Source of the DNA: Sneathiella sp. HT1-7
GTDB lineage: Bacteria > Pseudomonadota > Alphaproteobacteria > Sneathiellales > Sneathiellaceae
Length of the DNA stretch: 64,000 bases
Direction of reading: 5' to 3'
NCBI RefSeq assembly: GCF_020731145.1
Contig: NZ_JAJFZN010000004.1
Coordinates: forward strand, 62,001-126,000
Positions within the stretch are counted from its first letter, which is position 1, and each line of letters starts with the position of its first letter. Below are positions 36,325 to 45,781 of this stretch, one piece after another. The position numbers were made by a program, and so were the translations under genes. Under the pieces are notes generated by a model. It ran no database searches. It saw nothing but the letters and a program-made list of their open reading frames with translations, and was not told the DNA's origin.

Positions 36325-37931
36325 TGGCACGGGAAAGACTTTATCTTTTTGACACAACGCTGCGCGACGGCGCGCAGACGCAGGGCGTGGATTTCAGTGT
36401 CGAAGACAAGACGAATATTGCGAAGGCTCTCGATGCGCTTGGTATTGACTATGTGGAGGGCGGCTGGCCCGGCGCGAATCCCGGCGACACAGCCTTTTTT
36501 GCGAACCCGCCAAAACTTGAAAGAGCCACCTTTACCGCCTTTGGCATGACCCGGCGACCGGGGCGCAGTGTCTCCAACGATCCGGGCCTCAGCGCCATTC
36601 TCGATGCCAAGACGCCCGCCGTTTGTATCGTCGGCAAGGCCTGGGATTTCCATGTCGATGTCGCCCTCGGCATCAGCCTCGAGGAAAATCTTGAGTTAAT
36701 CTCTGACAGCATTGCCGAGATCGTCCGACAGGGACGGGAGGCCATGTATGATGCGGAGCATTTCTTCGATGGCTATAAATCGAACCCGGAATTCGCGCTC
36801 GCCTGCCTGAAGGCAGCCTACGGCGCGGGTGCCCGCTGGATGGTGCTCTGCGATACCAATGGCGGCACTCTGCCCGATGAAGTAGAGCGGATCGTCACCG
36901 AGGTAATCGAGCATATCCCCGGCAGCCATCTTGGTATCCATACCCATAACGACACCGAGAACGCCGTCGCCAACACTCTGATGGCGGTGAAAGCGGGCGT
37001 GCGGCAGGTGCAGGGCACATTGAACGGCCTTGGTGAACGCTGCGGCAACGCCAATATCATCTCCCTCATCCCGTCGCTGGTGTTGAAGGAACCGTTCAAA
37101 TCCATGGTCGATACGGGCATCACGGAAGAGGGGCTGAAAAACGTCACCACTGTATCGCGCCTTCTTGACGATATCCTCAACCGCTCTCCCAATCGACATC
37201 AGGCCTATGTCGGATCGTCTGCCTTCGCCCATAAGGGCGGGCTGCATGTCTCCGCGGTGGAGAAGGATCCGAGAACATATGAGCATGTGGAACCCTCCCT
37301 CGTCGGGAACAAGCGGCATCTACTCGTCTCCGATCAGGCGGGCCGCTCCAACATCCTCGCCCAGCTACGTGACTTTGGTCTCGATATCGATCCAAAGGAC
37401 CCGAAAGTCGACCGGATGCTCGAAGAAGTGAAAGAGCGCGAGTTCGAAGGCTTTTCTTACGATGGCGCGCTTGCCAGCTTTGAGTTGATGGCCCGCCGTC
37501 GCCTCGGGCAGGTGCCAAAATATTTCGACGTGGAAAGCTTCCGGGTGCAGGTCGAGCGGCGCCATAACGCCAAGGGCGAGTTGCTCTCCGTCTCCGATGC
37601 GGTGGTTAAACTCCTTATCGATGGAGAGCGCTATATGTCCGTTGGCGAAGGGAACGGCCCGGTCAACGCCCTCGACAGTGCTCTCCGCAAGGATTTGGGC
37701 AAATATTCCGATTATATCGATGATCTTCGTCTCGTCGATTTCAAGGTGCGTATCCTCACCTCGGGCACAGAGGCTGTGACACGGGTTTTGATCGAGAGCA
37801 CGGACAGCAGCAACAAGCGTTGGTTCACAGTCGGTGTCTCGCCCAATATTGTTGATGCGTCCTTTGCCGCACTGATCGACAGCATCACATACAAGCTTTA
37901 TTGCGCAGGCGCGCCAGCCAGCGGGAAATAA
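36324..37931 (+). CDS. cimA: (R)-citramalate synthase
   Basis: The enzyme condenses acetyl-CoA with pyruvate to citramalate, opening a threonine-independent route to isoleucine. The N-terminal TIM barrel has LYLFDTTLRDGAQTQGVDFS (residues 6-25), the metal site HTHNDTENAVANTL, and GTLNGLGERCGNANI; the C-terminal LeuA allosteric dimer domain follows from about residue 400. ATG 36324 overlaps the cysS stop (TAATG), which decides the start over an in-frame ATG 15 nt upstream. The 535-residue length matches CimA, not LeuA or HCS. Confidence 0.95.
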   Translation: MARERLYLFDTTLRDGAQTQGVDFSVEDKTNIAKALDALGIDYVEGGWPGANPGDTAFFANPPKLERATFTAFGMTRRPGRSVSNDPGLSAILDAKTPAVCIVGKAWDFHVDVALGISLEENLELISDSIAEIVRQGREAMYDAEHFFDGYKSNPEFALACLKAAYGAGARWMVLCDTNGGTLPDEVERIVTEVIEHIPGSHLGIHTHNDTENAVANTLMAVKAGVRQVQGTLNGLGERCGNANIISLIPSLVLKEPFKSMVDTGITEEGLKNVTTVSRLLDDILNRSPNRHQAYVGSSAFAHKGGLHVSAVEKDPRTYEHVEPSLVGNKRHLLVSDQAGRSNILAQLRDFGLDIDPKDPKVDRMLEEVKEREFEGFSYDGALASFELMARRRLGQVPKYFDVESFRVQVERRHNAKGELLSVSDAVVKLLIDGERYMSVGEGNGPVNALDSALRKDLGKYSDYIDDLRLVDFKVRILTSGTEAVTRVLIESTDSSNKRWFTVGVSPNIVDASFAALIDSITYKLYCAGAPASGK

Positions 37932-38686
37932 TGTCTCTTCAACCGGCCATTATCCTTGTTGAACCGCAAATGGGCGAGAATATCGGAGCGGCGGCGCGGG
38001 CAATGCTGAATTTCGGATTGACCGACCTCCGCCTTGTTGCCCCGCGGGATGGCTGGCCTAATGACAAGGCCGTCGCCATGGCGTCGGGTGCGAATATCGT
38101 GCTGGAGAATGCACGGGCATTTGAGACCACTGAGGACGCTATCGCCGATCTCAACCATGTCTATGCGACCACGGCACGCCCCCGCGATGTCATCAAAAAA
38201 ATCGCAACGCCCCACGCGGCAGCGGCGGAACTGCGCGCTCATGCAAATAAGGGCGCGGCAACAGGAATTCTCTTCGGCAAGGAAAGCGTGGGCCTCTCAC
38301 GGGAGGATGTGGCGCTCGCCGACAGCATTATTTCGGTGCCGCTCAATCCTGATTTTTCCTCCATCAATCTCGCACAGGCCGTCCTGCTGGTTGGTTATGA
38401 ATGGTTTCAGGCTGCAGATGATACGCCTCCTGTGCAGGTCCATAACGAGGAACGACCGGCTAACAAGGCGGAGCTTTCTTACCTTTTTGACCGGATCGAG
38501 CGGGAACTGGACACACGGGGTTTTTTTGACCCGATTATGCAGCGCAAGCATGTTATCTTGCAAAATATGCGCAATATGTTTCAGAGGCTGGGGCTGATGG
38601 AATCTGATGTGCGGGCGTTTCAGGGTATTGTTAAAGGCCTGACCATGAAGCTGAAAGACAAAACAAATGACAGCGATCAGTCATAA
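37931..38686 (+). CDS. trmJ: tRNA (cytidine/uridine-2'-O-)-methyltransferase, TrmJ-like
   Basis: A SPOUT-fold methyltransferase that 2'-O-methylates position 32 of tRNAs. It starts MSLQPAIILVEPQMGENIGAAARAMLNFGL and has the knotted SAM site GILFGKESVGLSREDVALAD, NPDFSSINLAQAVLLVGYEW, with an extra C-terminal helical extension typical of TrmJ. ATG 37931 overlaps the cimA TAA, choosing this start over an upstream in-frame one. The 251-residue length fits. Its end overlaps the hydrolase gene by 20 nt. Confidence 0.88.
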   Translation: MSLQPAIILVEPQMGENIGAAARAMLNFGLTDLRLVAPRDGWPNDKAVAMASGANIVLENARAFETTEDAIADLNHVYATTARPRDVIKKIATPHAAAAELRAHANKGAATGILFGKESVGLSREDVALADSIISVPLNPDFSSINLAQAVLLVGYEWFQAADDTPPVQVHNEERPANKAELSYLFDRIERELDTRGFFDPIMQRKHVILQNMRNMFQRLGLMESDVRAFQGIVKGLTMKLKDKTNDSDQS

Positions 38687-39560
38687 GCGCGTAAAAATTG
38701 GTGATATCAATCTCCACTATGCCGAATGCGGTTCCGGGAATGAGGAACTCATCCTTATGCTGCACGGCTTTCCGGAATTCTGGTACTGCTGGAAAGATCA
38801 ACTTCCCGCGCTTGGGGAAAGGTATCATGCCGTCGCGCCAGACATGCGTGGCTATAATCTTTCTGACAAACCGGAAGGCGTGAAGGCGTACCGAATCCAC
38901 CATCTAATCGGCGATATGGTTGGCCTTGCCGATCATCTGGGGCAGGAAAAGTTCTATCTTGTTGCCCATGACTGGGGAGTTGCCGTCGCCTATGCGATCG
39001 CCATTGCATATCCCGAGCGGATTAAGGGCCTGATTGTTATGAATGGCCCGCATCCCTATATTTTCGCCGAATTGCTCAACAATAACGACGAACAGATCAA
39101 GCATAGCCAGTATATGGCCTATTTCCAGACGCCGGGTGTCGAGGAAGAAATGCTAAAAGACAACGGCAAATGGCTGATGGACTGGACGTTCAAGCACCTT
39201 ATCGAGTCCGGCCAGATGTCGTCCGAGGATGAAATGGCCTACCGTACGGCGTGGGCCCAGCCGGGGGCGATGACCGCCATGCTGAACTATTACCGCGCAT
39301 CGCCGCTTGTCCCGGCGACTTCGGCGACGAAGGGCAGGGGGTCCGGTATGGATCCGGAAAAATTCAAGGTGCATGTTCCGACGCTGATCCTTTGGGGCGA
39401 TGCGGACCATGCGCTGATAAAAAGTAATATCACGGGCATCGAGAAATTCATCGATGACGTCACCGTCAAAATGCTCCCCGGCGTGACCCATTGGGTCACT
39501 CACGAAGCCCCGGAAACCGTCACAGAGGAAATTCTCAGCTTTATTGGCGGGCTGGAATAG
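38667..39560 (+). CDS. Alpha/beta hydrolase, epoxide hydrolase-like
   Basis: A 297-residue alpha/beta hydrolase resembling soluble epoxide hydrolases. The oxyanion motif is HGFPEFWYCWKDQL, the nucleophile elbow VAHDWGVAVAYA carries an Asp (DWG) as expected for epoxide hydrolases and haloalkane dehalogenases, the acid lies in LWGDADHALI and the His in PGVTHWVTHEAPE. The cap contains two Tyr-rich stretches that could activate an epoxide. It overlaps trmJ by 20 nt and closes the nadE-to-hydrolase run. Substrate unknown. Confidence 0.83.
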   Translation: MTAISHKRVKIGDINLHYAECGSGNEELILMLHGFPEFWYCWKDQLPALGERYHAVAPDMRGYNLSDKPEGVKAYRIHHLIGDMVGLADHLGQEKFYLVAHDWGVAVAYAIAIAYPERIKGLIVMNGPHPYIFAELLNNNDEQIKHSQYMAYFQTPGVEEEMLKDNGKWLMDWTFKHLIESGQMSSEDEMAYRTAWAQPGAMTAMLNYYRASPLVPATSATKGRGSGMDPEKFKVHVPTLILWGDADHALIKSNITGIEKFIDDVTVKMLPGVTHWVTHEAPETVTEEILSFIGGLE

Positions 39561-39579
39561 AAAAATTATCCAAAATGGA

Positions 39580-39607
39580 TTGACAACAGGCGCCTAAAAC
39601 CTATTAT
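39580..39607 (+). promoter_or_regulatory. Strong sigma-70 promoter of rpsD
   Basis: TTGACA (39580-39585) and TATTAT (39602-39607) are separated by 16 nt. The pair is close to consensus and lies about 60 nt upstream of the rpsD ATG, after the end of the preceding hydrolase gene. Confidence 0.75.
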
Positions 39608-39669
39608 GCGCGCCTTGTGCAGGCCTCGTCGGCGTGCCTTTTTCCTGAATTAAAAACTGGATCAAGTTT

Positions 39670-40287
39670 ATGAGCAAACGCATTCAAGCGAAATACAAAA
39701 TCGATCGCCGTATGGGCGAGAACCTCTGGGGCCGTCCGAAAAGCCCTGTTAACCGCCGCGAATATGGACCGGGCCAGCATGGTCAAGGCCGCCGGGGTAA
39801 AATCTCCGACTTTGGTATCCATCTCCGCGCGAAGCAGAAACTCAAAGGCTATTACGGCAATATCACCGAAAAAGGTTTCCGTCGCCTGTACGCAGAAGCG
39901 ACTCGTCTGAAAGGCGATACATCGGAAAACCTCATCGGCTTGTTGGAGCGGCGTCTTGACGCTGTTGTCTACCGCATGAAATTTGTGCCGACCGTTTTCG
40001 CGGCCCGTCAGTTCGTCAACCACGGCCATGTCATGGTCAATGGCCGCAAGGTCAATATCGCCTCCTATCAGGTGAAAGTGGGGGACGTGGTTGAAGTCCG
40101 CCAGAAATCAAAGCAGATGGCCCTCGTCCTCGAAGCCGCCGACAGCGCCGAACGGGATGTCCCGGAATATATCGAGGTGGATCACAAAGCCATGAAGGGG
40201 ACCTTTAACGCGATCCCGAAACTGGCCGATGTGCCGTATCCGGTCGTCATGGAGCCGAACCTGATCGTCGAATATTACTCACGTTAG
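39670..40287 (+). CDS. rpsD: 30S ribosomal protein S4
   Basis: S4 nucleates 30S assembly by binding 16S rRNA and also has mRNA and regulatory roles. The 205-residue protein begins [21 protein letters not shown] and contains the S4 RNA-binding domain from [32 protein letters not shown]. The C-terminal [27 protein letters not shown] is conserved. It is here a single-gene unit with a strong promoter and an intrinsic terminator, outside the alpha operon, as is usual in alphaproteobacteria. Confidence 0.98.
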   Translation: MSKRIQAKYKIDRRMGENLWGRPKSPVNRREYGPGQHGQGRRGKISDFGIHLRAKQKLKGYYGNITEKGFRRLYAEATRLKGDTSENLIGLLERRLDAVVYRMKFVPTVFAARQFVNHGHVMVNGRKVNIASYQVKVGDVVEVRQKSKQMALVLEAADSAERDVPEYIEVDHKAMKGTFNAIPKLADVPYPVVMEPNLIVEYYSR

Positions 40288-40304
40288 GTTTACTCTATAT
40301 CGTT

Positions 40305-40367
40305 GGTGGCTCTGAGCCACCTTCCGAAATTCTTAAAAACCGCGCCAAAATGGGGCGGTTTTTTTGT
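40305..40367 (+). terminator. rpsD terminator region with two hairpins
   Basis: The first hairpin is GGTGGCT (40305-40311) with AGCCACC (40315-40321), without a T-tract. The second, ACCGCGCC (40339-40346) with GGGGCGGT (40352-40359) and one G-G mismatch, runs into TTTTTTT and is the actual intrinsic terminator. Confidence 0.85.
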
Positions 40368-40460
40368 GTCAAAATTCTACTTGCAATATTATACCTAAAT
40401 ACAACTTATAGGTGATTAACGTTATTCATTTTGAATATTTTGTTGTTTTGGAGAATTGTT

Positions 40461-40622
40461 ATGAAAAAACCAACGAATGGACCCTCATCCCAAAATCAGG
40501 GACCCGGCGAAAAACAAAGGCACGGACAACGTCCACGACCAGAGCGGGCCGATCCTTCGGAAATCAAACATAATAATGAAAAAGGGCCTGTCAAAGGCCC
40601 GCGCAGAGGGCCTCAGCGTTAA
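40461..40622 (+). CDS. Small hypothetical basic protein
   Basis: A 53-codon frame starting at ATG 40461 with GGAG about 8 nt upstream; an ATG at 40431 would add 10 residues. The product is rich in Pro, Gly, Arg, Lys and Gln, has no Trp or Cys, and is predicted to be disordered; the end is GPVKGPRRGPQR. It resembles short nucleic-acid-binding or unannotated alphaproteobacterial peptides in composition only. It is followed by a strong hairpin at 40672-40707. I do not assign a function. Confidence 0.5.
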   Translation: MKKPTNGPSSQNQGPGEKQRHGQRPRPERADPSEIKHNNEKGPVKGPRRGPQR

Positions 40623-40671
40623 AGTGAATTACAACACAGCGCACCTCACCTTGAGATAAATTAATAAAAGA

Positions 40672-40707
40672 GAATGGCCGGACGCTTGATAAGCTCTCCG
40701 GTCATTC
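40672..40707. terminator. Long hairpin between the small ORF and the DUF202 gene
   Basis: GAATGGCCGGA (40672-40682) pairs with TCCGGTCATTC (40697-40707) with one G-T pair, with an inner GCTT/AAGC. It lies between two convergent genes; the minus-strand side is followed by TCTCTTTTATTA, so it best fits termination of the DUF202 gene and perhaps of the small ORF as well. Confidence 0.65.
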
Positions 40708-40714
40708 ATAAATG

Positions 40715-41008
40715 TCAAAGCCCGCCGTCGCGCTTTTCATCATTGATGGATTTTTTTACCCGGTGATAGTCATCCACACCGATTAGCAGGCATATCAAAG
40801 CAATTGGCAGGAGTGCCCATCCAAGATAGGTAAGCCAGCCGTCTTCCAGCAATTTGAGCAGGGCGATGGACGCGGCAGTCAGGCCGATGGCCGTCCGGAA
40901 ATAGGCCATGAGGGTACGGCGATTGGCAAGCTCGGTACGGTGTACGGCAAGCTTGAAGGTATCAACGTTGCGCCGATCGGCGACAACTTCTTTTGTCTCA
41001 CCTGTCAT
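40715..41008 (-). CDS. DUF202 domain-containing small membrane protein
   Basis: A 97-residue protein with the DUF202 layout: a basic N-terminal segment (LAVHRTELANRRTLMAYFRTAIGL), then two hydrophobic helices (LTAASIALLKLLEDGWLTYLGWALLP and IALICLLIG region) and a short basic tail. These YidH-like proteins sit in the inner membrane and have unknown function; eukaryotic relatives are part of polyphosphate-synthesis complexes. ppk lies 8 kb away, so no context link is claimed. Confidence 0.85.
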   Translation of the reverse strand: MTGETKEVVADRRNVDTFKLAVHRTELANRRTLMAYFRTAIGLTAASIALLKLLEDGWLTYLGWALLPIALICLLIGVDDYHRVKKSINDEKRDGGL

Positions 41009-41064
41009 AAACCAGATTCTATCGCAATTTGACGGGATTCAGCAACCACCTAACGCAAACCAAG

Positions 41065-42231
41065 TTACGGCGCCGGGACATTCTCCGGTAAAATTGTCTG
41101 AACAAAAGTTTCGTCACCCTTGATAACTTTCATAATGGTTACGGATTTTGTCGGGATCTGGCTATCGTTTGAAAAGCTGATCTCTCCCGTGATGCCCTTA
41201 AAATTCGTGAGGGTGGAAAGAGCCTCGCGGATTGCCTCCACGTCTGTGCTGCCCGCTGCCTCGATTGCGGCAGCGACCAGCTTAACAGTATCATAGCCGA
41301 GTGCAGAGAAGGCATCAGGTTCCACATTTGGGAACTTCTTCTTGAAGGCGCTGCGGAAGGCTGTCACCGATGGACTTGTGTTGTCCGCGCTTACATCCGC
41401 ATGGGTCGTGAAATAGACATTGCTTTCATCGGGAAGGTTTGCCCATTCCGTTCCGATATCAAAACCATCCCCGCTTATAATCGGGACAGTAACACCGGCA
41501 TTCCGAAGCGCGCGGATTTCATCCACCACCTGATCGGGAGAGGCGGAAAGATAGATAAAGTCTGCTTCGGGGAGCGTCGCAACAGCATCATCAAAGCTAT
41601 CAGGGCCATAGCCCCGACTAAATAATATATCTCCCCCAAGGTCTTTGAAGCTTTCCTCAAAATATCGCCGGAGAAGCATCGTGTAGGACATATTCTCTTT
41701 GTAAAGCACCGCGACATTCGTGAATTTTAACTCATCACGGGCGAAACTGGCGGCGGCGGCGGCCTGAACATTATCGCCATAACAGGCGAGATAGAGAAAG
41801 TCCGGCACATCTTGCGGGAGTAGAGGGGACGTTGCCCCGGAAGTGACGAATATCCTTTTATCCTTCGCGGCGGCTTTGGCCGCGGCCAGAACGACATCCG
41901 TATCCGACATGCCAATCAACACGGGCATATCAGGATTCTGTGCAATCATTGTAGCCGTTTTCTTGGCAATGACGTCTGTATTCGTCTCCCCATCCTCAAT
42001 CAGGAGCGTGGCCGGGCGCCCTAGGATACCGCCAGAAGCGTTTATTTCGTCCATGGCGAGCTCTGCCCCTTGCGATGAAGGGATGTCGAGATTGCGTTGC
42101 TCTCCGGTGAGATTATAGATTGCTCCGATGGTGGTCATGACAGGCTCCTTCCCGCAGGCAGTAGATACAACCGAGAAAGCGAGCAGGCCTCCCAGAAGCG
42201 TTGCGAACTTATTGGTTGTTTTACCCATCAT
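41065..42231 (-). CDS. ABC transporter substrate-binding lipoprotein, Leu/Ile/Val-binding type
   Basis: A periplasmic binding protein of type I fold (about 388 residues) for branched-chain amino acids, amides or related ligands. It has a lipoprotein signal with lipobox STAC (C26 from ATG 42231), then TIGAIYNLTGEQRNLD, MAQNPDMPVLIG-like segments and two alternating alpha/beta lobes. A TTG at 42258 and ATG at 42228 are other in-frame starts; none has a good ribosome-binding site. No permease or ATPase genes adjoin; it lies 13 nt beyond purN on the same strand, an unusual partner for a purine operon. Confidence 0.85.
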   Translation of the reverse strand: MMGKTTNKFATLLGGLLAFSVVSTACGKEPVMTTIGAIYNLTGEQRNLDIPSSQGAELAMDEINASGGILGRPATLLIEDGETNTDVIAKKTATMIAQNPDMPVLIGMSDTDVVLAAAKAAAKDKRIFVTSGATSPLLPQDVPDFLYLACYGDNVQAAAAASFARDELKFTNVAVLYKENMSYTMLLRRYFEESFKDLGGDILFSRGYGPDSFDDAVATLPEADFIYLSASPDQVVDEIRALRNAGVTVPIISGDGFDIGTEWANLPDESNVYFTTHADVSADNTSPSVTAFRSAFKKKFPNVEPDAFSALGYDTVKLVAAAIEAAGSTDVEAIREALSTLTNFKGITGEISFSNDSQIPTKSVTIMKVIKGDETFVQTILPENVPAP

Positions 42232-42244
42232 ATTTACGCCAATA

Positions 42245-42904
42245 TTAAATTTCTTCAAGCCTTGGATTAATCAAAGAAAGAGGTTCTTCTCTTGCCTGTT
42301 CGATAATAACTCGGGAGCCATGGATTTTTACCCTGTTTTCGGCAACCAGACCAAGGGCCAGCGGATAAATTTTATGCTCCTGCTCCAATATTCGGCTGGC
42401 AAGACTGTCGGGTGTGTCATCCTGCAGGATGGGTACGGCGGCCTGCGCAATGATCGGCCCGTCATCCATTTCCGGGCGGACATAATGCACGGTGCAGCCG
42501 GTAAACCGAGCCCCGGATTCGATGGCCCGCTCATGCACATGCAGCCCCTTGAATGCTGGGAGAAGGGACGGATGGATATTCAGGATACGATCGCGCCAGC
42601 GATTGACGAAATCCGCCGTCAAGAGCCGCATAAATCCCGCAAGACAAATCAAATCAACATTCAAATCCGTAAGATATCGGGTGATCTCCGCCTCAAATTC
42701 CTCACGGCCGTCAAAGTCGCGGTGATCTATGGTGCGGGTCGGGATACTGTGCTCGGCCGCGAACTTGAGGCCGGCGGCTTCCAGATTGTTGGACAGCACG
42801 CATGCTATCTCGGCCGGGAAATTCGGTACCTGACAGGCCCGGACGAGTGATTGCATGTTGGTTCCGCGAGAGGAGATGAAAACCGCGACTTTCAGCTTTG
42901 CCAA
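42245..42904 (-). CDS. purN: Phosphoribosylglycinamide formyltransferase
   Basis: PurN transfers a formyl group from 10-formyl-THF to GAR in purine synthesis. The 219-residue protein starts [20 protein letters not shown] (phosphate-binding SSRGTN), has the catalytic [12 protein letters not shown] with the Asn and His residues, [19 protein letters not shown] with the Asp, and a C-terminal extension. It overlaps the end of purM by 13 nt, so the two are translationally coupled. Confidence 0.96.
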   Translation of the reverse strand: MAKLKVAVFISSRGTNMQSLVRACQVPNFPAEIACVLSNNLEAAGLKFAAEHSIPTRTIDHRDFDGREEFEAEITRYLTDLNVDLICLAGFMRLLTADFVNRWRDRILNIHPSLLPAFKGLHVHERAIESGARFTGCTVHYVRPEMDDGPIIAQAAVPILQDDTPDSLASRILEQEHKIYPLALGLVAENRVKIHGSRVIIEQAREEPLSLINPRLEEI

Positions 42905-43974
42905 TTTTCTTCCAACCCGTTGATGATGACCTGCTCAGTGTTATCTTCACGTGAAACCAACGCTCCGATCCGGTAAACCGTCTCGCCTGCCGCGCTGAGC
43001 ATTGCTGTTGCGGCTTCCGCCTTATCCTCGGGGACGACAACAACCATGCCAAGGCCGCAGTTAAAAGTGGTGGCAAGTTCACGCGGCGCAATGTTCCCAA
43101 GTTCGGCCAGCCATTTGAACAGCGGGGGCAGGGACCAGCTTGAGGCGTCAATCTCTGCCACAAGTGTCTTCGGCAAGACACGGGGTATATTCTCATAAAG
43201 ACCGCCACCGGTGATATGGGACAGCGCGTCAATATAACCGGCCCGTATCGCCTCAAGGCAGCTTTTGACATAAATCCGCGTGGGCTCAATCAGGGCATCG
43301 CCAAGCGTTACAGCAGAATCAAACGGGGCCGGTGCCGCATAATCGAGATTGAAATCCGCGACAATTCGCCGAACCAACGAAAAACCGTTCGAATGTAAAC
43401 CGGAAGACGCAAGACCCAGCAGAACGTCCCCTTCGTTGAGGTTATCCGCTTTTAGAAGTAGATCACGTTCCACCGCGCCAACGGTAAATCCCGCCAGATC
43501 GTAATCGCCCTTGGCATACATTCCCGGCATTTCCGCTGTTTCCCCGCCGATGAGGGCACAACCAGCCTGTTTACAGCCATCAGCGATTCCCGCAACAATA
43601 TCCCGTGCCGCCGCGACATCAAGGCCGCCCGTCGCGAAATAATCGAGGAAAAAGAGTGGTTCCGCGCCTTGTACCACCAAATCATTCACACACATCGCCA
43701 CCAAATCGATGCCGACCGTATCGTGGCGGTTCATATCAATGGCAATTTTTAATTTAGTCCCAACGCCATCCGTCGCGGAAATAAGAAGAGGGTCCTTGAA
43801 ACCTGCGGCACGGGGGTCAAAAATCGCCCCGAAACCGCCTAAATCTGCGTCTGCGCCGGACCTTCGGGTGGCGGCGGCGAGGGGCTTTATGGCCTCAACA
43901 AGTGAGTTTCCGGCCACAATATCGACGCCTGCATCCTTGTAGCTGTAACTTTTTTTGGAGCTATCGGTGTTCAT
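42892..43974 (-). CDS. purM: Phosphoribosylformylglycinamidine cyclo-ligase
   Basis: PurM makes aminoimidazole ribonucleotide from FGAM and ATP. The 360-residue protein begins with [21 protein letters not shown] and contains [48 protein letters not shown] and [16 protein letters not shown], all diagnostic. It is divergent from the DUF2066 gene across 66 nt and precedes purN with a 13-nt overlap, the common alphaproteobacterial purMN arrangement. Confidence 0.97.
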   Translation of the reverse strand: MNTDSSKKSYSYKDAGVDIVAGNSLVEAIKPLAAATRRSGADADLGGFGAIFDPRAAGFKDPLLISATDGVGTKLKIAIDMNRHDTVGIDLVAMCVNDLVVQGAEPLFFLDYFATGGLDVAAARDIVAGIADGCKQAGCALIGGETAEMPGMYAKGDYDLAGFTVGAVERDLLLKADNLNEGDVLLGLASSGLHSNGFSLVRRIVADFNLDYAAPAPFDSAVTLGDALIEPTRIYVKSCLEAIRAGYIDALSHITGGGLYENIPRVLPKTLVAEIDASSWSLPPLFKWLAELGNIAPRELATTFNCGLGMVVVVPEDKAEAATAMLSAAGETVYRIGALVSREDNTEQVIINGLEENWQS

Positions 43975-44040
43975 AAGTTATGCTGCACCCAAGTTTATGA
44001 CTATGATCGGGCCAACATACTTTTTTTCCAGTGGTTTGCA

Positions 44041-45186
44041 ATGACGGATACACAGCTAAATCCAATCTTTTCGCGCCTCCTTGCTATGGCAGTCGCGGTT
44101 TTTTGCCTTGCGGGCAGCGTTTCGTTTAGCCATGCCGCGGACAATTTTTACGTTGTCAGGGACATTGCCGTTGATGAAACGGCCTCCTCTGCTTCGGCTG
44201 CACGCACAATCGCAGTGCAGAAAGGCCAGAAACGGGCGTTTAATGCCCTGTTACGCCGTTTAGTGCCAGTGCCTTACTATGCAAGCTTACCAGTCCTGGA
44301 TGATGCGGCGATCACGCCAATGGTCGCTTCGTTTCAGGTGGCCAATGAACGTACCTCGGCGAAACGCTATCTCGCTGACCTGACGTACGAGTTTAAGCGC
44401 GACGATATACGTAAGTTGCTACGCAGCAATATGCTGCCTTTTTCCGAATCCTTCGGCAAACCGATCCTGGTGTTGCCTGTTTTCCTGGCCGATGGTCGCG
44501 CCTATCTCTGGGACTACCCCAATCCCTGGCGGACGGTATGGATCGATATCATTGATTACGGATTGCGCCCACAGGAGCCGGACAGCCTCCGTGATGACTG
44601 GGTACAGCGTTTATTGCGCCCGGTGGTCATTCCATCAGGCAGCCTTGAAGATATGAAGGCCATCGACGCTAGCCAAGCGATGGAGTTGAACGCCACCGCC
44701 CTAGATCGGCTTCGCGAAGAGTATGGCGCCGCAGAGGTTGAGGTCATTAGCGCGAGCCTGCGCACTGATACGGACGGCACCCTGTTTCTTGATGTAACAC
44801 GGAATGTAGTCGGTCAGACAGAACTCGCCACTTTGCAAACCTTTAAAGGCAGCGAGGATGAAGAAGGATTGATGCAGAGCGTCGTATTCGACATTATGGG
44901 ACGCATGCAGGAGGAATGGAAACAGCAGAATGTTCTCGATTTCAGTATTGAAAACACCTTGGCCGTTACCACAGACATTTCAAGCCTGCCCGATTGGCTT
45001 GCGTTGCAGAGCAAGGTAAAGAGCCTGTCTGCAGTCAATGACCTGACAGTCAAGGATCTCAGCGTCAAGCGGGCCTTTTGGCACATTACCTTTGTCGGCA
45101 GTATAGACAGGCTAGTTGCGGCGCTTGACCAGCGGGACCTTGCGCTCACGGATCAGGGCGGCTATTGGACACTTAATCAAAAATAG
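44041..45186 (+). CDS. DUF2066 domain-containing exported protein
   Basis: A 381-residue protein with an N-terminal signal peptide (hydrophobic LLAMAVAVFCLAGSVSFSHA, cut near residue 32) and the DUF2066 signature opening YVVRDIAVDETASSASAAR followed by AVQKGQKRAFNALLRRLV. The family is periplasmic, widespread in proteobacteria and uncharacterised. The gene starts a plus-strand run with a CDP-alcohol phosphatidyltransferase, an AI-2E transporter and hdaA, an order conserved in Rhodospirillales-like genomes and always next to purMN. Confidence 0.87.
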   Translation: MTDTQLNPIFSRLLAMAVAVFCLAGSVSFSHAADNFYVVRDIAVDETASSASAARTIAVQKGQKRAFNALLRRLVPVPYYASLPVLDDAAITPMVASFQVANERTSAKRYLADLTYEFKRDDIRKLLRSNMLPFSESFGKPILVLPVFLADGRAYLWDYPNPWRTVWIDIIDYGLRPQEPDSLRDDWVQRLLRPVVIPSGSLEDMKAIDASQAMELNATALDRLREEYGAAEVEVISASLRTDTDGTLFLDVTRNVVGQTELATLQTFKGSEDEEGLMQSVVFDIMGRMQEEWKQQNVLDFSIENTLAVTTDISSLPDWLALQSKVKSLSAVNDLTVKDLSVKRAFWHITFVGSIDRLVAALDQRDLALTDQGGYWTLNQK

Positions 45187-45223
45187 GCGCCCGGTGCGTT
45201 AATGCTATCTGATAAAGCGGGGT

Positions 45224-45781
45224 TTGGTTAAGGCTTTGAATATCCCCAATACGATTACATTGCTCCGGATGATCCTGGTTCCGGTTATTGTCTGGCTGAT
45301 CCTGGCTAACCAGATGTATGCCGCCTTTATCGCATTTGTGCTTGCTGGACTATCCGATGCGCTTGACGGACTAATCGCCAAGCAGTTTAACCTGGTGACC
45401 CCGCTCGGGACCTATCTTGATCCCCTTGCAGACAAGATATTGCTAGTCTCCATCTATGTGACACTGGGGATACAACAGGATCTCCCCAGTTGGCTCGTGA
45501 TTCTGGTGGTTAGCCGCGATATCCTGATTGTCGGCGCTATAATCCTGACGTTTCTTTTGGAACTGAATGTCACCATCGTGCCATCAAAGCTGAGCAAGCT
45601 TAATACGTTCTGCCAGATCAGCCTCGCAGCTGTAGTGCTTGGAAACAAGGGATTCGAGACGGGATACGAAGACGCGATTGAGTTTTTTGTCTATATCGTC
45701 GGGGTGACGACGGTTCTTTCCGGGCTTACTTATATCCTGCAATGGTCACAACAAAACACCGAGAAAGCGGAAAATTCATGA
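45224..45781 (+). CDS. CDP-alcohol phosphatidyltransferase family protein
   Basis: A 185-residue integral membrane enzyme with four to six helices, related to phosphatidylglycerophosphate synthase. The catalytic motif is DALDGLIAKQFN with GTYLDPLADK, matching DxxDGxxAR...GxxxDxxxD except that the Arg after Ala is Lys. It transfers a phosphatidyl group from a CDP-lipid to an alcohol. Both possible starts are TTG (45224 or 45236), with poor ribosome-binding sites; family members usually start at the LNIPN position, nearer the second. The TGA overlaps the next ATG (ATGA). Confidence 0.83.
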   Translation: MVKALNIPNTITLLRMILVPVIVWLILANQMYAAFIAFVLAGLSDALDGLIAKQFNLVTPLGTYLDPLADKILLVSIYVTLGIQQDLPSWLVILVVSRDILIVGAIILTFLLELNVTIVPSKLSKLNTFCQISLAAVVLGNKGFETGYEDAIEFFVYIVGVTTVLSGLTYILQWSQQNTEKAENS

